Positions 33,458-42,044 of a DNA stretch of 60,773 nucleotides are shown in pieces. Below the pieces are notes generated by a model, which saw only the letters and a program-made list of their open reading frames with translations, ran no database searches and was not told the origin of the DNA. Every line of letters begins with the position of its first letter. Positions within the stretch are counted from its first letter, which is position 1. The translations under genes were made by a program, and so were the position numbers. This DNA is from Hyphomicrobiaceae bacterium. GTDB lineage: Bacteria > Pseudomonadota > Alphaproteobacteria > Rhizobiales > Methyloligellaceae. The DNA is taken from the NCBI GenBank assembly GCA_028066055.1, contig JALCBY010000002.1, positions 16,153 to 76,925 on the forward strand, read 5' to 3'.

Positions 33458-34176
33458 CCGACCGCGACGATATAGACATGCTGGCGGCGGAATATGCGCT
33501 TGGCACCCTTGACGCGGAAGAGCGCGCCCGGGTTGCCGCGCGCCGGCAGCGTGAACCCGAACTGGAGGAGGCAATTGTCGCATGGGAAGAGCGGCTGTCG
33601 CCATTGCTGGCCCATGTCGGTGATGCAACGCCACGTGCGGATCTGCTCGATGACATCAAGATTCAAGTTGCGCGCCGGAACGCCGCGAAGGACGTTGCGG
33701 CGGACGGCAATGTCATCTCCCTCTCCCGGCGCCTCGCGCGCTGGCGTGCAGCCGCAATTTCCGCCGGCGCAATAGCTGCCTCGCTCGCCGGGTTCATTAT
33801 CTACAAGGATATTGTTTTGCCGCCGCCGGAACAGAATTTCGTGGCCGTGTTCCAGGAGGGTGACAAGCCTCCCCAGTTCGTTTTGTCTATCAATCTCGCA
33901 TCGCGCGAACTCACCATTCGTCCGATTGCCGCCCCGACGCATCCCGGCAAGACCTACCAGTTGTGGATTGCATCCGACAAACTTGGATCCAGCCCGCAAT
34001 CGCTCGGCCTCCTCGACACGCCCGGAATGCCGACGCGCAAACAGCTCCGCCAATTCGACCCCAAGCTTCTGCAGGGCGCGACCTTCGGTATCAGCCTTGA
34101 ACCGGAAGGGGGCTCGCCAACCGGCAAACCCACCGGTCCGGCGTTGCACGGCAAGCTCATTCCAACGGCCCTCTAA
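33454..34176 (+). CDS. Membrane anti-sigma factor, RskA type
   Basis: 240 residues. The N-terminal cytoplasmic part has the zinc-less anti-sigma sequence (MLAAEYALGTLDAEERARV, then EEAIVAWEERLSPL), a membrane helix near 105-125, and a periplasmic anti-sigma-K type domain (ASRELTIRPIAAPTHPGKTYQLWI and SLGLLDTPGMP). It overlaps the ECF sigma gene by ATGA. It should keep the sigma factor inactive at the membrane until an envelope signal releases it. The downstream secreted protein may be a target or part of the response. Confidence 0.9.
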   Translation: MTDRDDIDMLAAEYALGTLDAEERARVAARRQREPELEEAIVAWEERLSPLLAHVGDATPRADLLDDIKIQVARRNAAKDVAADGNVISLSRRLARWRAAAISAGAIAASLAGFIIYKDIVLPPPEQNFVAVFQEGDKPPQFVLSINLASRELTIRPIAAPTHPGKTYQLWIASDKLGSSPQSLGLLDTPGMPTRKQLRQFDPKLLQGATFGISLEPEGGSPTGKPTGPALHGKLIPTAL

Positions 34177-34212
34177 CCCGAAATCATCACACTTAAAAAG
34201 TTTTGCTTCGCC

Positions 34213-34240
34213 TGAAACCTTTCGGCGTTTTCTCCGTATC
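34213..34240 (+). promoter_or_regulatory. Candidate ECF-type promoter
   Basis: TGAAAC (34213-34218), a 16-base spacer and CGTA (34235-34238, CGTATC) match the consensus of many ECF sigma factors. It lies 64 bases upstream of the secreted DUF7282-like gene, just downstream of an ECF sigma/anti-sigma pair. The same motif was not found ahead of the sigma gene itself. Confidence 0.5.
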
Positions 34241-34301
34241 TGCGGGTGCCCGACGCAATTTGATCGGGAGATTTTTCAGAACATCCCAATTCAACGGAGA
34301 C

Positions 34302-34727
34302 ATGACGATGAATTTCAAACGTGCAGCTTTGAGTTTCGCGGCGACTGCATTTCTCGCCACATCGGCCTATGCGGCGCATCACGGTGAACTGGCCGTTATG
34401 GGTAAAGATCAGGACGTATCGGGCGGGACGGTAACCGCCTCGAAGATCATGGCGGGCGACAATGGCTGGCTTGTCGTACATCGTACTGACGAGGCGAATA
34501 AGCCCGGTCCGGTTATCGGCTATGCGCCATTGAAAAAAGGCGCAAACACGGACGTTACGGCAATTCTCACCCAGCCGGTCAAGACGGGTGAAAAGCTGAT
34601 GCTCATGCTTCATGGCGAGAAGGGCGGCAACAAGACGGGCATCTTCGAGTACACGCTTGGCGCAAAGGAAGACGGTCCGGTCAAGGTCGACGGCAAGTTG
34701 GTCATGACCGTCATTACCGCCCAATAG
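34302..34727 (+). CDS. Secreted DUF7282-like protein
   Basis: 141 residues with a signal peptide ending SAYAA (about residue 25) and a mature part of about 116 residues. The mature sequence (VSGGTVTASKIMAGDNGWLVVHRTDE, then GYAPLKKGAN) recalls the DUF7282 beta-sandwich domain found in many secreted proteins with unknown roles. The ATG follows AACGGAGAC; the longer frame has no better start. It sits directly after the ECF/anti-sigma pair and behind the promoter-like TGAAAC-N16-CGTA, so it is probably controlled by that sigma factor. Confidence 0.75.
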   Translation: MTMNFKRAALSFAATAFLATSAYAAHHGELAVMGKDQDVSGGTVTASKIMAGDNGWLVVHRTDEANKPGPVIGYAPLKKGANTDVTAILTQPVKTGEKLMLMLHGEKGGNKTGIFEYTLGAKEDGPVKVDGKLVMTVITAQ

Positions 34728-34920
34728 CGCCTCGGTTGGCCGTCCGTTCCTGATTGTTTTAACGGAGGGTCATGACAAACACTGCCTCGGGGTCTGCGCA
34801 CAATGCTTCGGCGGGCGGCGCGGGCCCATTTTTCATTTCATGCGCTGGTTGACCGGGTCGCGGACGCCATGCATCACTTGATGTCCCCAAATTCGCCGCC
34901 TCTTCCGGAGATCACGCAGC

Positions 34921-35295
34921 ATGAGCCGCAAACCGATCCGCCTCGCACACAGTGACTGGAGCTATGAAAACGCCGACCATTTCTGGCGAGGCCGTTTCGA
35001 AGGCAAAGATATCGATACCGGCGTGACCGTGCTGTTCTACGCCACCGAAGAAATCGGAAAAGGGCCGCTCTGGCATGTTCATCCGTACGACGAAGTGTTC
35101 ATCATCCGGACTGGCCGGGCGCTTTTCACGGTGGGCGACGAGAAGATCGAGGCGGAGGCCGGCGATATCGTGCTGGGGCCTGCCGAAATCCCGCACAAGT
35201 TTCACAATCTGGGGCCGGGATCGCTTGAGACAACGGACATTCACCTGTCCGACCGCTGGATCCAGACCAATCTAAATGACCCGGAACTGGCCTGA
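34921..35295 (+). CDS. Cupin-domain protein
   Basis: 124 residues with one cupin fold. Metal ligands are visible as HVHPYDEVFIIRTGR, a G-x5-HxH-x3-4-E-type block, and the later EIPHKFHNLGPG histidine. The protein is cytoplasmic with no signal sequence. Single-domain cupins cover many enzymes and binding proteins, so the reaction is unknown. It is isolated from its neighbours by about 190 and 160 bases of non-coding DNA. Confidence 0.83.
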   Translation: MSRKPIRLAHSDWSYENADHFWRGRFEGKDIDTGVTVLFYATEEIGKGPLWHVHPYDEVFIIRTGRALFTVGDEKIEAEAGDIVLGPAEIPHKFHNLGPGSLETTDIHLSDRWIQTNLNDPELA

Positions 35296-35456
35296 TTGCT
35301 CCGGCCATACCCGCCATTTGTCATGTTGCACATGATCGGAAGGTGGGGCACACATCTCTCTTCGATTGCAATGGCACATCGGGGGGACATGCCAACGTCG
35401 CGCAATAAAGCTCATACACCTGAACCCGCGTGTGCATCCGCGTGCGGTCGAGGCCC

Positions 35457-36416
35457 ATGCTGACGGCCGTTGAACTATTATTCGGCGCCGTCCTTCTGCT
35501 GCTTGGCGGAGAAACCCTGGTCCGCGGTGCGGCACAGATTGCGGTCCGGTTCGGCCTCTCGCGCCTGATGGTCGGCATGGTGATCGCCGGGTTCGGCACA
35601 TCCATGCCGGAAATGGTGGTGAGTGTTCGCGCCGTGCTCGGCGGAACGCCGGGCCTGGCGGCGGGCAACGTGGTCGGCAGCAACATCTCGAACATCCTGT
35701 TGATCCTCGCAATTGCCGCACTCATCCGGCCCATCGACATGCCCAGCCGGAAGCTCGATCCCGAAGGGATCATCCTTCTCGCGGTCTCCGCCGTTGTAAT
35801 GGCCCTCGGTCTGCAGGAAACCATTCCGCGCTGGCAGGGCGCGGCGATGGTTCTTCTGATGATCGGAATCATTGTCATGAAGTTTCGCGAGGACCGAACC
35901 GCGGAAGGACGCCAGGAAGCCACAGAAGAGATTGTCGAAACAGTTGCGCCCTTCTCCTTCGACAGCCTGAAGCCGTTCGTCTACATCCTGATCGGCGTTG
36001 TCGCTCTCCCGCTGGGAGGCGACATGTTCGTCAGAGGCGCGGTCAACATCGCCCAGACGCTCGGCGTATCCGACGCCTTGATCGGCCTCACCATCGTCGC
36101 CGTCGGAACGTCGTTGCCGGAACTTGCCACGACCGCTATAGCCGCTCTGCGCGGCGAGACGACGATCGGCTATGGAAACATCGTCGGCAGCAACCTCTTC
36201 AATACACTCGGCATCTTCGGTGTGGCCACGATGGTGGGCCCGATGCGGGTGCCGGAAACGGTTGTCTATGCCGACGGCGGCTTCATGGTGGCCGCGACCG
36301 GTGTCATGTTGATCTTCATGTCGACGGATGCGCGCCTGAACCGTATCGAAGCGGCAATCATGCTCAGCGCCTATTTCGCCTACGTTACAGCCCGTTATGT
36401 TTTCGCGATGAGTTAA
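35457..36416 (+). CDS. Calcium/sodium exchanger of the CaCA (YrbG) family
   Basis: 319 residues, ten membrane helices in two inverted halves. Both alpha repeats are clear: the first has IAGFGTSMPEMVVS and NVVGSNISNILL, the second VAVGTSLPELATT and NIVGSNLFNTLG. The Glu and Ser/Thr residues of these motifs bind the cation. The central linker is an acidic loop near residue 150 (RTAEGRQEATEEI). Start taken at the ATG after the last in-frame upstream codons; no strong ribosome-binding site. Its stop overlaps, tail to tail, the stop of the convergent cupin gene by four bases. Confidence 0.92.
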   Translation: MLTAVELLFGAVLLLLGGETLVRGAAQIAVRFGLSRLMVGMVIAGFGTSMPEMVVSVRAVLGGTPGLAAGNVVGSNISNILLILAIAALIRPIDMPSRKLDPEGIILLAVSAVVMALGLQETIPRWQGAAMVLLMIGIIVMKFREDRTAEGRQEATEEIVETVAPFSFDSLKPFVYILIGVVALPLGGDMFVRGAVNIAQTLGVSDALIGLTIVAVGTSLPELATTAIAALRGETTIGYGNIVGSNLFNTLGIFGVATMVGPMRVPETVVYADGGFMVAATGVMLIFMSTDARLNRIEAAIMLSAYFAYVTARYVFAMS

Positions 36417-36787
36417 GACCTATCATCGTGGCGGGCCATTAGCGGCACATAATCATATTCCCCGACCCCTTGCAGCACGAGGATCGTCATTGATGTGTCG
36501 CCCGCGTTGGTGACGAGATGGGGCCGTCCGGCAACGACCGCATAGCTTTCCCCTGGCCCGAGGATCATGTCTTCTTTGGGGTCCTGGAGAAATAACCGCA
36601 TCCGGCCATCGAGCACGTAAAAAGTGTCGCTGATCTTGCTGTGTGTGTGCCATGGCACCGTCTGCGTCGGCGAAAGCTGCAACTCGGTAATGCGGAAGCC
36701 GGGGCGCTCGAGATGCCGGGCGCGACGCTCCACCTCGTAGAGATGCGTTGCATCCTTGTAGGATTTGTTCCTCTCGGCGTCGGTCAT
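36413..36787 (-). CDS. Cupin-domain protein
   Basis: 124 residues. The cupin motif 1 appears as PWHTHSKISDTFYVLDGRMRLFL, giving two His and the start of the metal site, and motif 2 as GRPHLVTNAGD with one His. The start at the ATG at 36787 has GAAGAG nearby; the frame runs to 36946 with no better start. Its stop shares four bases with the stop of the convergent exchanger gene. It diverges from the TIM-barrel isomerase gene, so the two may share a control region. Substrate unknown. Confidence 0.83.
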   Translation of the reverse strand: MTDAERNKSYKDATHLYEVERRARHLERPGFRITELQLSPTQTVPWHTHSKISDTFYVLDGRMRLFLQDPKEDMILGPGESYAVVAGRPHLVTNAGDTSMTILVLQGVGEYDYVPLMARHDDRS

Positions 36788-36963
36788 ATTGTACTCTTCA
36801 GAAATGGGCAGGATCAGCTGAATGCTATCAGAATGAGGCGACCGCAGCCATGCGTCCGACAATGCGATCGCGTGAAATTCAACTAAATACAGTCTATTGA
36901 CTGAAGAATGGATCATTGTATCGGGATCGGTCCGGTGCGGGCACACAGTTTTGAGGAAGGGGC

Positions 36964-37803
36964 ATGATGGGCGAAACGTTGCGCGAACGCATCGGCGTTG
37001 ATCTGGGACGACGCGTGGCGGCCGAAGAGGGCATCGCGTGGGCCATCGAGAACGATGTCCACTATGTGGATATCCAAACAGATGTTGCGCCCAATGCCTT
37101 TGAGAGTTTCGACGACGCGCGATGCACGCATATTCGGGAGGCCTGTGAAAAGAGCGGCCTGCATTTGGGTCTTCACACGCTGTCGGGCGTGAATGTCGCC
37201 GAGATCTCGCCCTTTGTGCGCGACGCTGCCGACGAATATCTCAAGGCCTATATCGATCTGTCGCGACGGATCGGGGCTGAATGGATCGTCGTCCATGGCG
37301 GCTACCATTTCACTTCCTGCCGCGGGATACGTATGCAGGCCAGCATCGAGCGCCTACAAAGGACTGCGGACTATGCGGAAAAGCAGGGTGCGCTGCTGCT
37401 GCTTGAAAATCTCAATGGTGAGCCGGAACGTGCCGAAGTCCACTATATGCCCGACACGCTGGAAGACACGATCACCTACTTCGAGCAAATCCAGTCGCCC
37501 AACCTGCAATGGGCGTTCACGATCAATCACGCGCACTATGACCCGATTGGGATTGCCGGCTTTGTTGACGGCATGGATATGAGCCGCTGTGCGGAGGTGC
37601 GCGTGGCCGACAACAACGGCGAATACGAGATCCACATGCAACCGGGAACCGGCACCGTCGATTTCGGTGACATGTTCAAACGTATTGAGGGCGCCGGCTT
37701 CACCGGCCACTACATGAACGGTTTCGGTACGCCGCAGGACATGCTGGACGGTCGGGAGTATATGCTCGCACGTGCACGCGAAGCCGGCGTGGCCGGAGCG
37801 TGA
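36964..37803 (+). CDS. TIM-barrel sugar phosphate isomerase/epimerase-like protein
   Basis: 279 residues of the AP-endonuclease-2 TIM-barrel family. The Glu and His metal-ligand regions are visible as LLLENLNGEPER, FTINHAHYDP and the later EIHMQPGTGTVDF with its His. This family includes sugar epimerases and myo-inositol enzymes, but the exact substrate cannot be told. A strong AGGAAGGGGC site precedes the start ATGATG. The divergent cupin gene may work with it: cupins and these barrels are often paired in sugar metabolism. Confidence 0.82.
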   Translation: MMGETLRERIGVDLGRRVAAEEGIAWAIENDVHYVDIQTDVAPNAFESFDDARCTHIREACEKSGLHLGLHTLSGVNVAEISPFVRDAADEYLKAYIDLSRRIGAEWIVVHGGYHFTSCRGIRMQASIERLQRTADYAEKQGALLLLENLNGEPERAEVHYMPDTLEDTITYFEQIQSPNLQWAFTINHAHYDPIGIAGFVDGMDMSRCAEVRVADNNGEYEIHMQPGTGTVDFGDMFKRIEGAGFTGHYMNGFGTPQDMLDGREYMLARAREAGVAGA

Positions 37804-37950
37804 GACACGCGCGGCGCAATGGAGTATATTGACGGTAGGAAAGCAACACACTGAATTCCGCCATATTTTCACCCTGCGAGCGCCGCATAAGGTCGCCGGG
37901 TGCGGCGGATTGAACGACCGTTTGAACCGTCACCTGGGAGAGGACGCGAG

Positions 37951-38430
37951 ATGATCTGCAATATGCTTTCGGCCGTGTCGGTCATTACCGGCTTGTGCTC
38001 CAGCGCAACGCCCCAGGCTCTCTCCGACAAGCCGCCGAGCTTCTCCGTCACCGTTGCCCAGAAGATGATCAATGCCCACCGGGCCCGCCACGGCCTGAAT
38101 GCACTGTCCGTCGACTCGCGGCTGAATGCAGCGGCAAAGGCTCATTCGCGTGATCTTGCGCGGCGAAACGCGATTTCCCACCGCGGGTCGGACGGCTCTT
38201 ACCCCAAGGACCGCGCCCGGCGCGCGGGCTACAATCCCCGTCTCGCGTCTGAAAATGTCGCCGTCGGCTATACCAACACGGCGGACGTCATCCAGAGCTG
38301 GAAAGGCAGCCGCGGCCACAACGCCAACCTTCTGCGGCGCGGCGCCAGGCATATGGGAATGGGAATGGTCTACCGGCCGAACTCCGGCAGGGAGACCTAC
38401 TGGACGCTGATCATCGGAAAGCCCCGGTAA
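37951..38430 (+). CDS. Secreted CAP-domain protein
   Basis: 159 residues, starting at the ATG after GGGAGAGGACGCGAG. The N-terminus is moderately hydrophobic (LSAVSVITGLCSS) and probably a signal peptide. The rest is a CAP (SCP/PR-1-like) domain: AHRARHGLNALSVDSRLNAAAKAHSRDLARR, the S-H-RGSDG motif, then ASENVAVGY and HNANLLRRGARHMGMG, which supply the conserved His, Glu and His. Bacterial CAP proteins are exported and their activity is rarely known. No operon partner. Confidence 0.87.
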   Translation: MICNMLSAVSVITGLCSSATPQALSDKPPSFSVTVAQKMINAHRARHGLNALSVDSRLNAAAKAHSRDLARRNAISHRGSDGSYPKDRARRAGYNPRLASENVAVGYTNTADVIQSWKGSRGHNANLLRRGARHMGMGMVYRPNSGRETYWTLIIGKPR

Positions 38431-38931
38431 AATCCCGATCACGAGCCTTTTTGCCAAAAGTGTACTACATGCACTGGCCGAATCGCTCGGTTCACGCTAA
38501 ATGTATGATTCTGTAGTGCGTAACCAGCTGCATCAGGGGGCTCCAGGACGACGGTCCGTCGCAACCATCTGACGGCGACAGTTTTTGCGTGATAGTGCTC
38601 GTGTGCCTGAGCACTGTGCCCGCACGTTCAGACGGCAAGGCGGTTGGCGCCCCCGCAGCAGAGCGCGAGAATAATAAACTGCGCGGCGTTGAATTGCAGC
38701 GCATACCCCTTAAAGAATCGCTGACATTGTATCCCCGTCTCTGACGGGGATTTTTTTTGCATTGCATTCCCGGCCTATGTGCCCGATCGGCGGACAACCG
38801 CACGATATCACCTCGGACAGGAGAAGCATGAGCGGAATCAGGGTGGGCATAGGGCACCGCATCTGTTCTAAATAAAAACAGCTCCAACAGTGGCAAGTGC
38901 AGTGAAGATTGCCTGAAAAACGGGTGAACCG
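38431..38931. other. Gene-free gap of 500 bases
   Basis: No firm gene is seen. A strong plus-strand intrinsic terminator at 38731-38758 shows that some transcript ends here, 300 bases beyond the CAP gene. A GTG-initiated 51-codon frame (38589-38744) has a secreted-peptide-like start but ends inside the terminator stem, so it is doubtful. Confidence 0.5.
38731..38758 (+). terminator. Strong intrinsic terminator of an unidentified transcript
   Basis: Perfect stem ATCCCCGTC (38731-38739) and GACGGGGAT (38743-38751) with a TCT loop, followed by eight T (38751-38758). It points rightward. The only gene upstream on that strand is the CAP gene, ending 300 bases before, so either a long 3' region or an independent small RNA is being terminated. 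Confidence 0.88.
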
Positions 38932-40275
38932 ATGAGTTCAATGATCACCGACAGCGCGCCTGTGCGCTTCACGGACGCCCTGCCCGCCGAATGCGATGTC
39001 ATTATCATTGGCGCCGGCATCGCCGGTATTGCCACCGCCTACTTCCTGGCAAAACGCGGCGTGAACGTCGTGGTCTGCGAAAAGGGGCGCGTCGCGGGCG
39101 AGCAATCCAGCCGGAACTGGGGCTGGATCCGCCAGCAGGGTCGCGACTGGGCCGAATTGCCGATCATGATGGAGTCGAACCGGATCTGGCGGGGCCTCGC
39201 GAAGGACACAGGCGAAAAGGACCTGACATTCACCCAGTCGAGCTGTTTGTATCTCGCCGACACGGACGAAAAACTTCACAAGTTCGAAGAGTGGTTCGAA
39301 TTGGCAAGACAGCATCAGCTTTCCACGCGCATGCTGTCAGCCGAAGAAATCGCAAAGCAGTATCCCGATATCAGCGGCGACTGGGTCGGCGGCATGGTGA
39401 CGGAAACCGATGGCCGCGCCGAACCGTTTGTGGCGGTACCCGCATTCGCCCGTGCGGCGCAACGCGCCGGCGCCACCATTTCAGAGCAATGCGCTGTGCG
39501 GTCTCTCGAGGTTGAAGACGGACGCGTCGCGGGCGTCGTCACCGAGCAGGGTAAAATACGCAGCACCCGTGTTGTTCTGGCCGGCGGCGTCTGGTCGACC
39601 CATTTTGCCGCCAATGCCGGGCTGTCGCTGCCGCAGCTCACTGTTCGCTCGACTGTTGCGCGCACCGCCCAGGCACCGGACGTCTACGGACCCAATATTT
39701 CCAGCCCAGGCCTGACGATGCGCCGCCGGCAGGATGGCGGATATACCGTCACGAGTGGCGACCGCGCTGAGCATTATCTTTCAATGGGGTCTTTCCGCTA
39801 CTTCATAAAATACATCAACCTGATGAAAGCGACTGCGCGGGACATTCGACTCTATCCCGGAGCGCCCGCGCACTTTCCCGGCGCCTGGGGTGTGCCGCGC
39901 CGCTGGTCAGCGGATGAAATCAGTCCGTTTGAACGTATGCGCGTGGTCAATCCCGAGCCTTCCCGGGTCGTGATCAAGGACATCACGGACCGCCTGCCAA
40001 AACGCTTTCCTGCCCTGAAAAATGTGCAATTGGCGGAAGCGTGGGCCGGTATGATCGATGTCACACCGGACGCAGTTCCCGTGCTCGGTGAAGCAGACCG
40101 GCTGCCGGGGCTCTACTTCGCAACCGGCTTGAGCGGCCATGGTTTCGGCATCGGTCCCGCCGTCGGCCGGATCATGGCCGACATCCTCACCGGCCGCAGT
40201 CCGGGACACGACCTATCACGCTTCAAGCACCAACGCTTCTTCGACGGCAGCCCGATGGTTCCCGGTCCTTATTAG
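38932..40275 (+). CDS. FAD-dependent amino acid oxidase family protein
   Basis: 447 residues of the D-amino acid oxidase-type FAD oxidoreductase family. The FAD-binding dinucleotide motif is IIIGAGIAGIATAYFLAKRG (about 24-43), followed by the typical EKGRVAGEQSSRNWGWIRQQGR block that many amine and amino acid dehydrogenases of this type share. The C-terminal ATGLSGHGFGIGPAVGRIMADILTG is the usual second FAD contact. Likely deaminates or dehydrogenates an amino acid or amine. No operon partner is adjacent. Confidence 0.9.
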   Translation: MSSMITDSAPVRFTDALPAECDVIIIGAGIAGIATAYFLAKRGVNVVVCEKGRVAGEQSSRNWGWIRQQGRDWAELPIMMESNRIWRGLAKDTGEKDLTFTQSSCLYLADTDEKLHKFEEWFELARQHQLSTRMLSAEEIAKQYPDISGDWVGGMVTETDGRAEPFVAVPAFARAAQRAGATISEQCAVRSLEVEDGRVAGVVTEQGKIRSTRVVLAGGVWSTHFAANAGLSLPQLTVRSTVARTAQAPDVYGPNISSPGLTMRRRQDGGYTVTSGDRAEHYLSMGSFRYFIKYINLMKATARDIRLYPGAPAHFPGAWGVPRRWSADEISPFERMRVVNPEPSRVVIKDITDRLPKRFPALKNVQLAEAWAGMIDVTPDAVPVLGEADRLPGLYFATGLSGHGFGIGPAVGRIMADILTGRSPGHDLSRFKHQRFFDGSPMVPGPY

Positions 40276-40586
40276 GTGTCTGCAGGCGTGGGGCAGGGGG
40301 GTGCCGGATCGCGCAGCGTCAGTCGGATTTCCAGCCACACCCACAAGCCATATATGGCAACGCCACGGGGCAAGGGTCGCGAACTTCCGGACAGGTCTCC
40401 CCTGCCCGAAAACTAAATGCAAATACGAACGATTTGCATTGCTGTTGATTCCTCAACGGATGACAAACACTTCGACATGACGCGCAGCGGGTCATGCATG
40501 TTTCGCGTCGAACATGGGCCGATCCTGACAACGGCGCGTTCATGCCTTCGAAACCCTAGAACCGCTCTGGTGAATTATGCGTCTTC
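40276..40586. other. Gap with an isolated palindrome
   Basis: Between the oxidoreductase and the end of a leftward membrane protein gene. It contains one perfect inverted repeat (40416-40440) and no gene. Confidence 0.5.
40416..40440. promoter_or_regulatory. Perfect 9-bp inverted repeat
   Basis: AATGCAAAT (40416-40424) and ATTTGCATT (40432-40440) around ACGAACG. It could be a regulator site or a weak stem; no T run follows on either strand. The flanking genes converge on it, which favours a transcript-end or boundary function over a promoter operator. Confidence 0.4.
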
Positions 40587-40946
40587 TCAGCCCATTTCCG
40601 CTGTTCCATTTTGGCCCTCCTCGGAAGGATTGAGCAGCGCTTTGGCCGATTTGAGCTCAAGCCCGGTCGAGATGCCAAAGAGAATAAAGCCTGCTGCAGT
40701 GAAGAACAGAAGCATCCACACGTGAAATGCCGTCGGCATGTCGACCGCCACCCTGGCTGCCTCAAAGAAGAGCGCACCGCTCAGGGCGGTTCCCAAATTC
40801 AGCAATCGATACATCGGGCGCGGCAGGAAACTGTAGATTGCGCCTTTCGCCTCGGACCTGCGGCGCCCCAACTCCACGCCCGCCATCACACCAACGGCGA
40901 CCGAAACCACCATGATCCAGTTGATCTCCGCAAGCCATTCAATCAT
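40587..40946 (-). CDS. Small membrane protein
   Basis: 119 residues with about three membrane helices and a polar Lys/Glu-rich C-terminus (ELKSAKALLNPSEEGQNG). No family is recognised. It diverges from the DUF4396 gene 160 bases away. Coding status rests on length, the coherent membrane-protein pattern and the ATG start; no strong ribosome-binding site is seen. Confidence 0.6.
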   Translation of the reverse strand: MIEWLAEINWIMVVSVAVGVMAGVELGRRRSEAKGAIYSFLPRPMYRLLNLGTALSGALFFEAARVAVDMPTAFHVWMLLFFTAAGFILFGISTGLELKSAKALLNPSEEGQNGTAEMG

Positions 40947-41108
40947 GGAACCACCTTCCCACCGGAACCAGCATCAACCCGCAACCGGGTCTTCCAATAC
41001 ATGTTGGTTGCGCGGGACACGGAGAAGGTTCAACTGGTCCCGTATTTTTCAGTTTGCGTGCTATGAAGCGGTTGCGGCAGGAGAGATTGAAACCTGGAGA
41101 CGAATCCA

Positions 41109-41948
41109 ATGCTGGATGGCGCCATTCTTGTCTGGTTCGTACTGATGGGAGCGAGCCTGGCGTTCGTTATCTGGGATTCGCTCACCAACGGCGTGACGAG
41201 CTGGGTGCAACGGCTCGCCTGGATCCTCGTGACGGCCTACACCGGGCCTGTGGGCCTGTTTTTCTATCTGCTTGGCTGCCGCCGCCCGTTTCCCGGCGCA
41301 CACGACCGCTATACCCGCACCACCTGGAAACAAGGATTGAACTCTGAAATGCACTGTCTGGCGGGGGACGCCACCGGCATACTCTTTGCGGCCATGATCG
41401 TTCCGGCCTTCGGCCTGACCAACGGCTGGGATGCGACGATTGAATATCTCGCCGGCTTCGTGTGCGGCCTGTTCATCTTCCAGGCACTGATGATGCTGCC
41501 AATGTATGGCGGCAACTACTTCATGGCCGTACGCAAGACGATCTTCGCCGAAACCGTCTCGATGAATTTCGTCATGGCCGGCATGATCCCCACCATGGTG
41601 GTGCTCGCATCTGTGTGGGAGGGTTCGGAACATCCGGGTGAGCCGTCTTTCTGGTTCCGCATGAGCCTTGCCTCCATAGTCGGCGGTGTGCTGGCCTATC
41701 CCGTCAATTACTGGCTGGTGAAGAACCACCTCAAACATGGCTGTATGACCTTGCCCGGCGCCGACGGCCCCGCGCCGATGCTCGGCCATGCTTCTCCCGA
41801 AATGGAAGGCGAAGGTCGGCCCATGCAGATGAACGCGCTTTCTCCGGTACGGGCCGCGTGCTGGGTCATCGCATCGTTTGCCGTTCTTGCCATGGCCCTG
41901 TATGCAACCGACCAGTGGGTGCCGATCCGTTTCGGCCTCCAGGGATGA
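41109..41948 (+). CDS. DUF4396 membrane protein
   Basis: 279 residues with about seven membrane helices. The central EMHCLAGDATGILFAA, the following YLAGFVCGLFIFQAL and the later MPMYGGNYFMAV-like segment match what I know of DUF4396. The family is of unknown function and is thought to handle metals or redox because of its conserved His, Cys, Asp and Met residues. A long cytoplasmic or periplasmic segment near residue 225 is His- and Met-rich (MLGHASPEMEGEGRPMQMN). Downstream lies an epimerase gene on the same strand. Confidence 0.85.
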   Translation: MLDGAILVWFVLMGASLAFVIWDSLTNGVTSWVQRLAWILVTAYTGPVGLFFYLLGCRRPFPGAHDRYTRTTWKQGLNSEMHCLAGDATGILFAAMIVPAFGLTNGWDATIEYLAGFVCGLFIFQALMMLPMYGGNYFMAVRKTIFAETVSMNFVMAGMIPTMVVLASVWEGSEHPGEPSFWFRMSLASIVGGVLAYPVNYWLVKNHLKHGCMTLPGADGPAPMLGHASPEMEGEGRPMQMNALSPVRAACWVIASFAVLAMALYATDQWVPIRFGLQG

Positions 41949-42044
41949 AGCCGGACAAACCCAAAGGCGGTGGGGTGCGGTACGCCTGCGCTGCCGTTTC
42001 GAGGTAAGGGCCGCGTCACGCCAGTTGCAATCCATGAAATCATA

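Noticed and set aside
38492-38941. A 149-codon minus-strand frame in the gap after the CAP gene
   Set aside because: Ser-, Arg- and Pro-rich with no motif; it runs across the terminator and the start of the oxidoreductase gene.
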